NCBI GenBank assembly: GCA_022641835.1
Contig: CP048719.1
Coordinates: 1-64,000 of the forward strand
Origin: Petasospora fabianii
Taxonomy: Eukaryota; Ascomycota; Saccharomycetes; Phaffomycetales; Wickerhamomycetaceae
DNA: 64,000 bases
Direction: 5' to 3'
The position numbers and the translations under genes were made by a program. The notes below the pieces were generated by a model, which did no database searches, was not told the DNA's origin, and saw only the letters and a list, made by a program, of their open reading frames with translations. Position 1 is the first letter of the stretch; each line of letters opens with the position of its first letter. Below are positions 8,870-18,990 of the stretch, in pieces.

Positions 8870-11461
8870 TCAAAAGTAGACGATTTTGGAGCTGTCAACC
8901 CCGTCTTCCTTAGCTAAAGCCTTCACGGTGTCGACCATTCCTGGTGGTCCACAGACCATTATAAGGAAGTCACCATGGGCGGAGTGTTCAGCGATATAGC
9001 GATCCCAGTGTTCTCTATTGAAACGACCAATGAATCCCGACCACTTGGTGCCTGAAAGACAATGGTCAACGCTCAAATTATGGCAAGATTGCTTAAAACC
9101 ATCCAGATCATCACGACATAAGATGTCTTCTTCAAAACGATTACCGTAGAACATCGTAACCTTAGTCTTGTCCTCCTTGTCGTTGCTGATCTCGGCAATG
9201 ATTTGATAACAAGGCGTTATACCTGATCCACCAGCAATCATGAGGAATGAATTGGCTCTCCCTGGTTTTTCGTTAAAGAGATAATCACCTCTGCCAAGAT
9301 ACTCAAACTCACCGATTGGCCCCTTAATTTCGATATCAGAACCAATGGACAAGTTTTCCAAGATCATCGTCATCTCACCACCTGGAGCATCACCTTTCGG
9401 GAAATATACCTTGACAAGTATTTCGAGAATTCCCTTCACTCTGTGGTTAGACTTTGGTGTGTAGGCTCTCATGACGAACTTGTCCTTGCTGTTTTTCGAA
9501 CGGATGAAGAAGTGCTTTCCAACAGGAAGACCGGTAGTCTGCTCAGGATGTTCCAAAGCAAAGTAGAAGATTCTGGAGTCATGAGAAATTACATCTTTCT
9601 TGATGAGCTTGATTTTCTTCCATAACTTTGGATTCAGAAGCGTAGGTGAAAGTTCCTGTGGAGCAGAAATTGTGGGAGTAGCATCAGCAGCGGAATCTCC
9701 AGATACTTCAAGCTTTCCAATATGAAATTTCTGCATCATCTTCTTAGAGTTCTCCGAATGAATAGCCAAAAAATCTTCAGTTGCATCTTCACCAGCCACC
9801 ATAGTGATGGACTGGACACCACCAGGATGCTCTTCCAAAAATGGAGTGCCCTCGAAGACGTGTCCTTTAACAATGAACCATGGGTCCTGAGCGTTCGCAT
9901 GCTGTTCGAGTTCCGCCTTGGTAATGATAACATCCTTCTTCTCTGGATTCAATATCAGTGAAAGATCCTCATCTATAACTTCACGCTTGACACTGACTGA
10001 ATTATCTTCGTCATTCTCACCCCAAGTGTTATCGAGAATATCACCACCGTTGGCCTTGACTCTTTCCATCCAACCTCCGGGTGAGTTAGCAAAGCAGGGA
10101 TGCTCAAAGACAATTTCATTTTCTGTTGATCCTGGTTGAATAGCAACACGATACCACCAGTTGTTCAACATCGAAGTCAAGTTCCAATACATGTTTCGAG
10201 GCTGGACAGTCATGGAGGTATCCATACCCCTCACCAATATCTCTTTGGAACACTTGAGATCCTTCTTGCGAACGTTGAGGCTCCAGAAGCACCAACACAG
10301 ACAGGAGAATCTCTCACAGACATTGACCGTAGCACCAAACATGTCAACGTAACCCGCTTCACGGAAACGATCTTCTGGATAATCGATCTCACAGAGGGTC
10401 CAAGTCTTACCACGATCTAGAGAGATCTCAACCCTTCCAACCCTCTTACCACCACCGTTGTAGGCGAACCCCTTTATTTCGTAAAGTTCATCCTCTGTGG
10501 AGTCATCAACAACCATCTTCTCATTCATCTCGGGGAATACAGTTATGGTTTGAAGGTTCAAATCATAAATCGCATAGCGCTCATCTTTCCACCAGTGGTC
10601 TTCAGCAGTGGCGATCTCAGATGTAACAGATGTTGGCAACACTTTGTTGTCATAGTAGTGGTACCAGTTGTCAGATGGTACATCAGCAATGACAATTCTC
10701 TTCAGCCACTTAACAGAACGGCCACCAATAACTCCTGGGATAACACATCGAAGGGGACGACCATGATCTGGAGAGAGGTGCTCACCATTTTGCTTATAGG
10801 CAACCATAATAGCCCTTTCGGGATCTTTTGCCATATGAAGTGGTACACAGGTGCCATATGCCCCCTTAGCAGGAGAATCACCGCCCTCCATCCACAGATA
10901 GCGAGCTTTCTTGTATGGTTCGGCCCTCTCAATCAAATCTTGCAACATGCAACCTGTCCATAGAGACGTAGAGACACCAGCAGCTCCCCAATTGAATCCC
11001 TTACCCTTCTTAACAAGGTTCTGCTCTTTTCTTCTATTACCAGCACAGCAGAGAGTGATTGGGTTGGTGTACTGAGGGAACTCAGAGATCATGTCTCTTA
11101 TGGATATTGTAAATGGTTTCTCGACCATACCCTCAATAGAGAACGTCCAATCAAGCAAAGTGTCGTCTTCAACTTCTGGGACTGGACCATGATTCCTAAC
11201 AAAATGGAGATTGGAAGGGGTGATGAAGCCTTGGTTGTAAAGTAGGGTCAATGGAGGTTCAGAGTTGAAAGGATGTGATCCAGTGAGACGGAGAAGGCGT
11301 GGGTCTCTGGCCACATGTGAGTCCTTGGTGTTTTTATCAATCTCAAGAACTTGAGTGAGCGCATTGTCTTTCTTGTAGGGCAGCTGAGATTCAACGGAGG
11401 AGATACTTGTGCTGGAGACATAACTCTCAGACTCTGAGATCGGGGATGATTCGTCTGACAT
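8870..11461 (-). CDS. YNR1: Assimilatory nitrate reductase [NAD(P)H]
   Basis: Cytosolic molybdo-heme-flavoprotein that reduces nitrate to nitrite, 863 aa, close to fungal relatives. The Ser-rich N-terminus is followed by the molybdopterin domain (TLCCAGNRRKEQN, with Cys139 as the expected molybdenum ligand), a Mo-cofactor dimerisation domain, a cytochrome b5 domain (EEHPGG and a later FLAIHS giving the two heme histidines), and an FAD/NADH module with RAYTP, PGGEM, GGSGITP and CGPPGM. All centres appear intact. NADH versus NADPH preference cannot be read reliably. Start MSDESSP is an ATG. It is divergent from YNT1 over a shared promoter and upstream of YNI1 on the same strand. Confidence 0.96.
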   Translation of the reverse strand: MSDESSPISESESYVSSTSISSVESQLPYKKDNALTQVLEIDKNTKDSHVARDPRLLRLTGSHPFNSEPPLTLLYNQGFITPSNLHFVRNHGPVPEVEDDTLLDWTFSIEGMVEKPFTISIRDMISEFPQYTNPITLCCAGNRRKEQNLVKKGKGFNWGAAGVSTSLWTGCMLQDLIERAEPYKKARYLWMEGGDSPAKGAYGTCVPLHMAKDPERAIMVAYKQNGEHLSPDHGRPLRCVIPGVIGGRSVKWLKRIVIADVPSDNWYHYYDNKVLPTSVTSEIATAEDHWWKDERYAIYDLNLQTITVFPEMNEKMVVDDSTEDELYEIKGFAYNGGGKRVGRVEISLDRGKTWTLCEIDYPEDRFREAGYVDMFGATVNVCERFSCLCWCFWSLNVRKKDLKCSKEILVRGMDTSMTVQPRNMYWNLTSMLNNWWYRVAIQPGSTENEIVFEHPCFANSPGGWMERVKANGGDILDNTWGENDEDNSVSVKREVIDEDLSLILNPEKKDVIITKAELEQHANAQDPWFIVKGHVFEGTPFLEEHPGGVQSITMVAGEDATEDFLAIHSENSKKMMQKFHIGKLEVSGDSAADATPTISAPQELSPTLLNPKLWKKIKLIKKDVISHDSRIFYFALEHPEQTTGLPVGKHFFIRSKNSKDKFVMRAYTPKSNHRVKGILEILVKVYFPKGDAPGGEMTMILENLSIGSDIEIKGPIGEFEYLGRGDYLFNEKPGRANSFLMIAGGSGITPCYQIIAEISNDKEDKTKVTMFYGNRFEEDILCRDDLDGFKQSCHNLSVDHCLSGTKWSGFIGRFNREHWDRYIAEHSAHGDFLIMVCGPPGMVDTVKALAKEDGVDSSKIVYF

Positions 11462-12153
11462 TGTCCTTTGATGACAGGTTTTCCCGAGTTGATGCTAATA
11501 AAGTGTAAGTTAGGTCTGAAGGTCAAAAATTGACCATCACCGGCACAGACAAGGTTCCTTATACTACAGAATGACGCTGCGATGCAACATGGCCGACGGA
11601 GAGAGAGAGAGCCGTGGCCGGAAGAGATAAGCATTTCGTTATAACATCCAAAAGAGATAAGTCTTTGGTTCAAATGCGTGGTCTGGGAGGCCTGGTATCT
11701 GGACCACAACATTTAATATCCGCCTAGTTTAAAGCGGAGGTTATTGTATGTTGACATGCATTGGTCTAGGATGAAGCATTTCGGAACCTAGCGAGTCCCA
11801 AGAGTCCTCACATTTAACACGGGAAGACTTTTTGAGACCCCAAGTCCCGCGAGAGACCCTAAAAACTTTAGTCCTCGCGCGTTATCTCTGAGGGAGATCC
11901 ATCCTGGCCGCAGAAAACAAAGAAGCGTGACGGACAATAATTTTGCGGATCATCTCCAGGGACTACTCTTCAGTAACCAGCGTTGACGAGGATGTCGCGT
12001 GTTGGTCGTTATCTCTGAGTCTCGGAGCAACGTTACTCCAGGCAGTCTTGCAGCTCTCAGCGACCTTACAGAGCCGAGCTTTCCACACGATAGCACAACC
12101 GCTATAAAGAGAACACCATCTCCCTCAACAGGCTCTGTAACGGTGGTGCATAC
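11462..12153. promoter_or_regulatory. Divergent YNR1-YNT1 promoter with four AGAGATAA motifs
   Basis: The region separates two co-functional genes. AAGAGATAAG occurs at 11622-11631 and 11652-11661, exactly 30 bp apart. CTCAGAGATAAC occurs on the minus strand at 11881-11892 and 12008-12019. All four share AGAGATAA, a GATA-factor core. TATAAA at 12103-12108 precedes YNT1 by about 46 bp; a minus-strand TATAAG (11558-11563) precedes YNR1. Nitrogen control through a GATA activator is inferred. Confidence 0.6.
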
Positions 12154-13839
12154 ATGGCTTCATCACAAGCAAAAGCACCACCCATAAAGCAACAGTACCT
12201 CGAAGCTGACATGTTTGACTTCAAGCTACTCTACAAGGCGCCACAGATCAACCCGGCCACGGGTAAGGCCCTATCCATCCCAGTGCTGAACCCACTCAAC
12301 CCATTTGGCATTTGCTTCCATCTCGCTTGGTTGGGATTCTTTGTGTCCTTCCTTTCCTGGTTTGCCTTCCCTCCTCTTCTTGCCCACTCCATTAAGAAGG
12401 ACTTGAAACTTACTCCTGTCGATATTGGTAATAACAACATCGCTGGTCTTTCCGCTACGCTCATCGGCCGTGTCATCATGGGTCCCATCTGTGATAAGAT
12501 TGGTCCAAGATACGCAATGGCCGCAGTTCTCTTCTTTGGCGCTATCCCAACGGCCTTTGTCCCACTTGTCTACAACGTGAACGATCTTCATGCTATTCGT
12601 TTCTTCATCGGTCTTCTTGGTTCCAGTTTTATCCCATGCCAGGTTTGGACAACTACCTTCTTTGACAAGTCCATCGTCGGTACTGCCAACGCCTTCGCTG
12701 GTGGTTTCGGTAACGCCGGTGGTGGTGTTGCGTTCTTCATGATGCCTGCCATTATGAACGGCCTCAAAGATAGAGGATACAATACTCACCAGAGCTGGAG
12801 TTATTCCTTTATCGTCGGTCCTCTCATTATTTTGATCTTCATTGCTGTCATGTGTATCTTGTTCGGCCAGGACTGTCCAGAGGGCAAGTGGTCCCAGAGA
12901 GGAGATGTCCTTGAGATTGGTGTTGATGTCCGTACCGTTGAATTTGTCTCTATTAGCTCCAACCACCCAGTTCTTTCCAACAACGCTGTCGTCAGCAACA
13001 AAGGTCACCATGCCACCGACGACAAGATCACTGCTAACATTGATGACAAGCTCGATTCTTCCTCTGCCGATGCCGATGGTCCAGAAGAGATTACCAATGT
13101 CGAGACAAGAGTTGCCGATGTTGTTGATCTTAAGCAAATTGTTGAAGATCCAACACTCATGGGCTTCTTGAGAACTACCTTCCATTACCGTACCATGCTT
13201 GTTGCACTTCCATACATTGCAACTTTCGGTGGTGAGCTTGCTATTGAGTCTGTCTTGTCTGCCCTATACCTCCAAAGATCTGGCGGTGCTTGGGGTGAGA
13301 GTAAGTCCGGAAGTTGGGCCTCAATGATCGGTTTGCTCAACGTTGTTACAAGACCATTTGGTGGTATCGTCTCTGACATTTTGTACCGCAGATTCAAGAC
13401 CACTCGTGTGAAGAAATTTTGGTTGTTGACCTGCTGTTTCATGGAAGGTTTGTTCTTGCTTTGGATCGGGCTGGTTCCTGAATCCAAGCTTGGTGTCCAC
13501 TCCTTGATTGCATCCATCTCTGTGATGTGTATCTTCATGGAGGCTGGTAATGGTGCTTGCTTCTCTCTCGTTCCTCATATCAACCCAAAGAACGTTGGTA
13601 TCGTGGCTGGTACAACTGGTGCCTTCGGTAACATGGGTGGTATCTTCTTTGCCCTTGTCTTCAGATATAGCATGCATGCCAACCATACCAACAACTACAT
13701 GAAAGGTTTCTGGATCATTGGTGTTTGTTCAATGGCTATTGCTGTCGTCTGTGCTTTCATTCCAGTGAAGGAGGACAAACTTGAGGATCATGCCGTTGCA
13801 GGCACTGTTGTTAAGAGTGATCACGCTCAGAAGGTTTGA
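12154..13839 (+). CDS. YNT1: High-affinity nitrate/nitrite transporter (MFS, NNP family)
   Basis: Plasma-membrane importer of nitrate (and commonly nitrite), 561 aa with about twelve membrane segments. The two nitrate-signature segments are visible: FAGGFGNAGGGV in the first half and AGTTGAFGNMGG in the second. Each half also carries an arginine in a conserved helix, LIGRVIMGP and VVTRPFGG, matching substrate-binding arginines known in NrtA/NarK relatives. A long hydrophilic loop between segments 6 and 7 (around residues 240-340) is Asp/Ser-rich, as in fungal NNP members where it carries regulatory phosphorylation. The first ATG lies about 46 bp after a TATAAA. It shares its promoter with nitrate reductase. 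Confidence 0.95.
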   Translation: MASSQAKAPPIKQQYLEADMFDFKLLYKAPQINPATGKALSIPVLNPLNPFGICFHLAWLGFFVSFLSWFAFPPLLAHSIKKDLKLTPVDIGNNNIAGLSATLIGRVIMGPICDKIGPRYAMAAVLFFGAIPTAFVPLVYNVNDLHAIRFFIGLLGSSFIPCQVWTTTFFDKSIVGTANAFAGGFGNAGGGVAFFMMPAIMNGLKDRGYNTHQSWSYSFIVGPLIILIFIAVMCILFGQDCPEGKWSQRGDVLEIGVDVRTVEFVSISSNHPVLSNNAVVSNKGHHATDDKITANIDDKLDSSSADADGPEEITNVETRVADVVDLKQIVEDPTLMGFLRTTFHYRTMLVALPYIATFGGELAIESVLSALYLQRSGGAWGESKSGSWASMIGLLNVVTRPFGGIVSDILYRRFKTTRVKKFWLLTCCFMEGLFLLWIGLVPESKLGVHSLIASISVMCIFMEAGNGACFSLVPHINPKNVGIVAGTTGAFGNMGGIFFALVFRYSMHANHTNNYMKGFWIIGVCSMAIAVVCAFIPVKEDKLEDHAVAGTVVKSDHAQKV

Positions 13840-13970
13840 TATTTTATTATAAAGAAGTTCTATTTTTGTCGTTTGTCGGGTAATATATATTTATATGGTT
13901 TCATTAAGTCATTAGCTATACGTAGGAATCATGCGAACAATTTTTATCACTCAACATGATGACATAGTAC

Positions 13971-14644
13971 TTACCTGATGGTGGACTCAGCAAGAAGTTT
14001 TCGGCTCGTGAATGGACCAATCACACTGTGGTCAAGAGTGAATGTTGCCTTTTTAGAGTAGATTTTGAGTGCCCTAAGATGCGTGTCTTTGCCGTGTTGA
14101 TGATTCTCGGCAATATTGAGTCGTAAGAGAAATGTTTTGAGGCCGTCCGAGTCGTCTTCCTTTTCAGTGAACACGACGGTTGTCCACCCTGTTGGCTTGT
14201 CGAGATTGAGCGTGACTACTTCAACGAGGTCATGAAATCCATTTCCGGTGAGTATATGGATCTTTGATGGTGTGTAAGACTCATCAAGAGAGTAGTCCGT
14301 GAAAAGCGAGATGCGAGATATTGTAACTTTCTTGGAGAAGTGAATGTCGAGGTGGTGAGGCTGCATGCCGTCGGATTGCCAGAATGTCTCTGGCGAATCG
14401 TCCCTGAGTTCTTTCACGCCACTCCCCTGTTTGTATGTAGAGACCGACCAAGCTCCCAAGGCCCCAATGTCGACCAACCCACTGTCTTCCGCTTCCCTTA
14501 GACCTGGTTTTAGGGGGTTAGTAACTGAGCGCGCCGATTAATCTGGATGAGGAACATACCGTCGATGAACTCAGAATTGGAGTCTCTGAAGTCCTCCTGT
14601 GCCTCTGTGCTCTCCTCAGGGAGGTCTTGCCACGAGTCGGACAT
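13971..14644 (-). CDS. DOC1: Anaphase-promoting complex subunit Apc10/Doc1, spliced
   Basis: Processivity factor of the APC/C ubiquitin ligase, helping recognise D-box substrates in the nucleus. The exons are 14644-14560 and 14503-13971, giving 205 aa. The intron has GTATGT, a TACTAAC branch site (complement of 14517-14523) and CAG; the junction joins EFIDG to LREAED in frame. The DOC domain shows WSVSTYKQGSGVKELRDD, FWQSDG.QPH and SYTPSKI, all hallmarks of Apc10. The last residues are Ile-Arg, the conserved IR tail that docks on Cdc27. The ATG at 14644 (MSDSWQD) is preferred; the frame remains open to an ATG at 14794, but that extra sequence is low-complexity and unlike the family. It is convergent with YNT1. 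Confidence 0.9.
14504..14559 (-). other. Intron of DOC1 (56 nt)
   Basis: On the minus strand the donor is GTATGT from 14559, the branch site TACTAAC lies at 14523-14517, and the acceptor is CAG ending at 14504. It interrupts a glycine codon after its first base. Confidence 0.88.
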
Positions 14645-14898
14645 TAAGTATGTGCTGGCGGTTTGCCAACACTGGTCAGAGTTGTTTGTTGTTGATTGAC
14701 GCGGCAACCGTGTTTTTTTCCGAGATCGTGGGGCTTCCTCATCAGCTACTCGACGCGTCGACTGCGGGGCCAACGGGCCTGGCACATCAAACACTCAGGT
14801 ATCGCTACATACAAGTAATAGGTCTGAAACCTGAAATCTGAAGCATTCTGTTATACAATCTATCGAAAAATACTCAAATCCATGAGCACTGATGACAC

Positions 14899-16983
14899 TC
14901 AAATGAACTTTCTGGCAATAGTCCACTTCCACTCCCTATTAAACACCTCCTCATCGTTCTCGTATGCCTTGTGGTGGACCTTCAAGAAGAAGTTATCTTT
15001 GTCAGCAGTGAGGGTAGAGTTATGGACAAGTTTAATTCTCCAGTTATCCTCCTCTCTACCCATGTCATAGGTCCACTCGTTCACATTGTAAGCACTCAGC
15101 GGATCATTTGGCTTGACCCTGAACAAGTTCTTGTTCCAAGAACCGTGGTAAATACCAGACAGCTCCTCATAATTCGTCACCTTCGAGATGCCAGAGTCCT
15201 GAATGTCGCTGAGAGTCCACTCATCTGTGGTATAGTCGTAAGAAGTGGTCTTGATTCTGTCGTATGGCTTTACGAGTTCTGGCTCGACACCCTTTACAAT
15301 GGTAGCACGCCCAAAGTCTGGTGCCGAGACAGTTTGAGAAGCGTCCAATAGCGGAAGTTTCAATTCACCTTTGAAAATTGTAACGGTTGGGATCTCTGGA
15401 GTTGGCCAGTTCTGTGGCCAGTCAGCAGTTGAAAGGGCAACTCTAAGTTTGTGACCTGGCTCAAGCTTGATACCTAAAACATCCAATTTAATAGTAATAT
15501 CATCATATCTCTTTCCCGGTTCAAGCCATTCGGGATACTCGTGAGAGTCTCTGTGTGTCAAGTTGAGCTGACCCCAAGAGATCAAGACAGACTCACCATT
15601 GTCCGGGTAAACATCAACAAGTCTAACAGACAAATTAGCGTATTTCTTATCAGAAGCCAACGAGAGCTTGATCACTGGCTCACCGAGCAACTCCTTAGTT
15701 TCAGTAAAGATGTCGGAGTCGAAAGTCAAACATTTGGAGTCCTCAAGTCTCTGATCAGCTGGGAAATCACCCTTGAAACCGAATGGACACCATGTTCCTC
15801 TGAAGAGACCATGGGAAAGAATACCGCTGCATTGGTATTCAACGTCAACAGGGGACGAACCGATCAACTTATTATCGGAACCCAAGAACAAGGATTCATA
15901 TTTCTTCTTAGAAGGATCTTCCAGGGAAACCCACTTACCTTCTCTGTAGGTGTACGACTCGGCGACTGAACATGGGTCCTGGATATAGGCAGTCAGCTTT
16001 GGGAGTGTGAAGGACTGGTTCTCGCCGACTTCAGGCTCCAGGTACTTCTTGTACCATTTAAGCGAGAGCTGCTGGTAACCAATCTTTGGAGCCGGCTCGG
16101 CCATTTCTGGGAACTCATGGACCCATGGTCCAACGATACCTGCGTTGTCCTTGTGTGGCAAGTTTTCCATCATACGGAACACCGGGGATGTATAACCGTC
16201 TCTCCAGCCACCAATTGCTAAGACTGGGATATCAACCTTACTGTAGTCCTCGTTGATAGAACCATGCTTCCAATATTCGTCTCTAGTCTGATGCTCCACC
16301 CAGTTTTTGACCATTGGCTCAGCATTAAGTCTCTCCATCCAATTTTGCTTCCAGCTTGCGCCAACAACTCTTGGGTCCTGTGGTCTTGGAGCGTAAACAG
16401 CCATTGTAGATCCCCACCAGAGCATATCCGAAGCAAGAAGACAACCACCACGGTAATGAACGTCATCGCTATATCTGTCATCAGTGGACATGAGAGTGAT
16501 GATGGTCTTCAATGCTGGATGTTGTCTTGCTGCAACTTGCAAACCGTTGAAACCTGCCCAGGACTTACCCCACATGGCAATGTTACCGTTGGACCATTTC
16601 TGATCAATGATCCAGTCAAATGAATCAAGGGCGTCATCCTGTTCAATCTTGAGATATTCATCCTCGAGGACACCGTCGGAAGCGGAGGAACCTCTCATAT
16701 CGATTCTCATGGACGCAAAGCCATTACCCGCGTACCATGGGTGTCTGATGGAGTCTCTAGCGATGGTAACATCGGTTCTGTATGGGATGTACTCGATCAA
16801 AGTACCAACTTTTTTCTTGCCCTCCCAGGCCTCCTTAGGGATCCACATGTGTGCCTGGATCTCTGTGCCATCCTTCATTGGGATTCTGATGTTCTGGAGT
16901 TTGACGATCTCATACTGAAGTGAGCTCGGCTCCAACACCTCGGTGATGGCCTTGACGTTGGTATTTCTGACGTTGAAGGCCAT
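14899..16983 (-). CDS. CocE/NonD or X-Pro dipeptidyl-peptidase family hydrolase
   Basis: Alpha/beta-hydrolase of the CocE/PepX_N family with a C-terminal jelly-roll (PepX_C), 694 aa from ATG 16983 (MAFNVRN). The N-terminal core has MWGKSWAGFNG with the nucleophile Ser in G-x-S-W-x-G, the block GGWRDGYTSP carrying the likely acid, and GPWVHEF carrying the likely catalytic His. The C-terminal half is beta-rich. Such enzymes hydrolyse esters, amides or X-Pro dipeptides; the substrate cannot be told. No signal peptide is seen from this start. The frame stays open upstream to 17442 without clear homology, probably leader. The family is commonest in bacteria and patchy in yeasts, so an old transfer is possible, but base composition matches the neighbours. 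Confidence 0.8.
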   Translation of the reverse strand: MAFNVRNTNVKAITEVLEPSSLQYEIVKLQNIRIPMKDGTEIQAHMWIPKEAWEGKKKVGTLIEYIPYRTDVTIARDSIRHPWYAGNGFASMRIDMRGSSASDGVLEDEYLKIEQDDALDSFDWIIDQKWSNGNIAMWGKSWAGFNGLQVAARQHPALKTIITLMSTDDRYSDDVHYRGGCLLASDMLWWGSTMAVYAPRPQDPRVVGASWKQNWMERLNAEPMVKNWVEHQTRDEYWKHGSINEDYSKVDIPVLAIGGWRDGYTSPVFRMMENLPHKDNAGIVGPWVHEFPEMAEPAPKIGYQQLSLKWYKKYLEPEVGENQSFTLPKLTAYIQDPCSVAESYTYREGKWVSLEDPSKKKYESLFLGSDNKLIGSSPVDVEYQCSGILSHGLFRGTWCPFGFKGDFPADQRLEDSKCLTFDSDIFTETKELLGEPVIKLSLASDKKYANLSVRLVDVYPDNGESVLISWGQLNLTHRDSHEYPEWLEPGKRYDDITIKLDVLGIKLEPGHKLRVALSTADWPQNWPTPEIPTVTIFKGELKLPLLDASQTVSAPDFGRATIVKGVEPELVKPYDRIKTTSYDYTTDEWTLSDIQDSGISKVTNYEELSGIYHGSWNKNLFRVKPNDPLSAYNVNEWTYDMGREEDNWRIKLVHNSTLTADKDNFFLKVHHKAYENDEEVFNREWKWTIARKFI

Positions 16984-18990
16984 TGCTAATGTGTCTGTGC
17001 TAGGATCACTAGTGGGAGGCACAAGAGAGTGAGTGTCGATGATTTCATGTCCAACTGATATGAGGAATGGTCTCCCCGGGCCACCAGTCCGGTAAGCGCA
17101 CACAGACCCAGGGGTTTGCGCGGGGACTTCCTCTTTGGACAAAATGACGGCGGCGGGCAGAGAAGCAGCTGCAGACGAGGCTTTGGGAGTGCGTGCGTCT
17201 GCGTGTCTCTTCTCATCTCTTGTAGTGCTGGGATTTTGGGAAAGTGTTTTGCGGGTGTGAATGTCCCGCTTGGAGGTGAACTCGGGGTGGTGGTGAATGG
17301 AATGGACTGACGTATATGGACCAAGAGAAAAGGCTACCAGAGACAAGCAGTGGACAGATGCAGGTCTGCTGTTTTCACAAGTGCTTTCGTTGACGTCCGG
17401 TACTATCTGGGACAAAAAGACATAATTAACCTGCTGAAGCAAACCTCCGCTTCATTTGAGATGGAGACGTACGGTAAACCGTCGTTCTGAGCTCTGACAT
17501 GTTGTTCCCCTCTTGCTAAAAGACATTGCGAGACAGATGCCCATGACCATGAAATGTCCTTTCAGTTCAGCAGGTAGAAGCGACCCGTCGGCCACCAACC
17601 AGACAGGTGAACCCGAGATTACAGTCATGAGATCCGCTTCTAATGACTCGGAATCCATCGCATTATGTTTTACTCGGCTAGCGGTGCCTACTGCATAGAC
17701 TGACCTTTCTGATTTTCAACGGGATCCTATTATAAAAGACCGATCTTTATCCTTCTTTCCTGCAGAGCAGATCTACACTTACTACATGTATCCGAAATAT
17801 GATATGAAAGGACTCTTGGAGAGGAAAATAGCCACTGAGAGTCCAATCCAGAAGAAGGTGTTGGTAACAAAAAACGCATACTATTGACACTCGACTAAAA
17901 GCGGTATCTCGCGCACACCTTCGAGACAAACAGTGGATCAGTCCCAATCCGGCTGCCCTACGTAGAAATTTTAAAGCGGTATGCATGAGCAATAGTATGT
18001 TAAATATCTCCCAAGCCATGGATAATAGCCGGACAAGATGCAAAGATGTTAGAAACTTTCGGGTTGGAGCAGGCTCTATATGCATATAGAAACTAGATAG
18101 CTAAGTCGGGGAAAGTCAGCGCATAGACCGACATCAAGACAACCTTAAATTCGCATCCCAATCTGGACTCATGATCCCCTACCAGATGGTATCTTCCTTA
18201 TCTTCATACACAATACTTTCGCACTACATCAAGGAACAATATGAGGTAAGAGAAGTTCGAAGCTGAAAAGAAATGTGTACTCATGTGTGTACCCGGTCTG
18301 AACTAGTTGCAGCAGAATTCGATTGACTACGGCTGGGTTGCAGCTCGATTTGGTAGATTCTGCTTATTCTGCTGATCGGCTGACAGGTGGGAAATAAATG
18401 TGTTGTCCACTGGCGTGAGAACACACGGAACAGGTCGATCAAGCGTGCATAACGGCCTTAACAGGCTCTTTGTGCAACGGTCAAAATACATGCAGAGGTG
18501 TCTTCGTGAGTAGAACAGAGGAAGGGATGGGGTTCCATTCCACAGCTGCGTGCGTGAAAGGTGATACGACTCCCCGCGGGGATCAGCGGATTAGTACGCT
18601 ACAGCAGCATATCATGGATGGCTCATAGTACCGTAGGTATCGTAAAGTTACGTTATCGTTGCTAATCAAGACTCTCTAGACGAGGGCAGAACTCCGCTGC
18701 TTTTTTCTCCCATTATCGCGCGCTAGATCAGGCGATAAAAGAGCAAAATGAGTTATCAGAAAGAGGTATCTCCGCGCGATATCGCAGGGCCCAACTGAAA
18801 AGTGACGTCGTGATGCTTCGGCTCAAGACGCCCCACTGCAAAGTTTGCATGAGACCCCCCCGGAGCCAAATCTTTCTATGACGCCCATCGCAGAGCTTGC
18901 AGGCTTGCAGGCTATTTAATTCAGCGGGATTCCCCCTCACTCCCTTTCATCTCTCTATATACAAGATGACAAGACGCGCCTGTCACAGCA
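16984..18990. other. Long intergenic region, divergent promoters
   Basis: About 2 kb with no supported gene. It separates the minus-strand hydrolase from the plus-strand MFS transporter and presumably holds both promoters. TATATA at 18956-18961 lies about 30 bp before the transporter ATG. An ATG at 18966 opens an 11-codon frame that overlaps the transporter start out of frame. I saw no RNA gene. Confidence 0.4.

Noticed and set aside
12271-13185. 304-codon open frame antisense to YNT1
   Set aside because: Mirror of a strongly codon-biased gene; composition (Asn/Thr/Asp/Gly-rich) is a reverse-strand artefact and no domain is visible.
13966-13976. AGGTAAGT over the DOC1 stop codon, looking like a splice donor
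   Set aside because: The protein already ends in the conserved Ile-Arg tail of Apc10 and no downstream exon is apparent.
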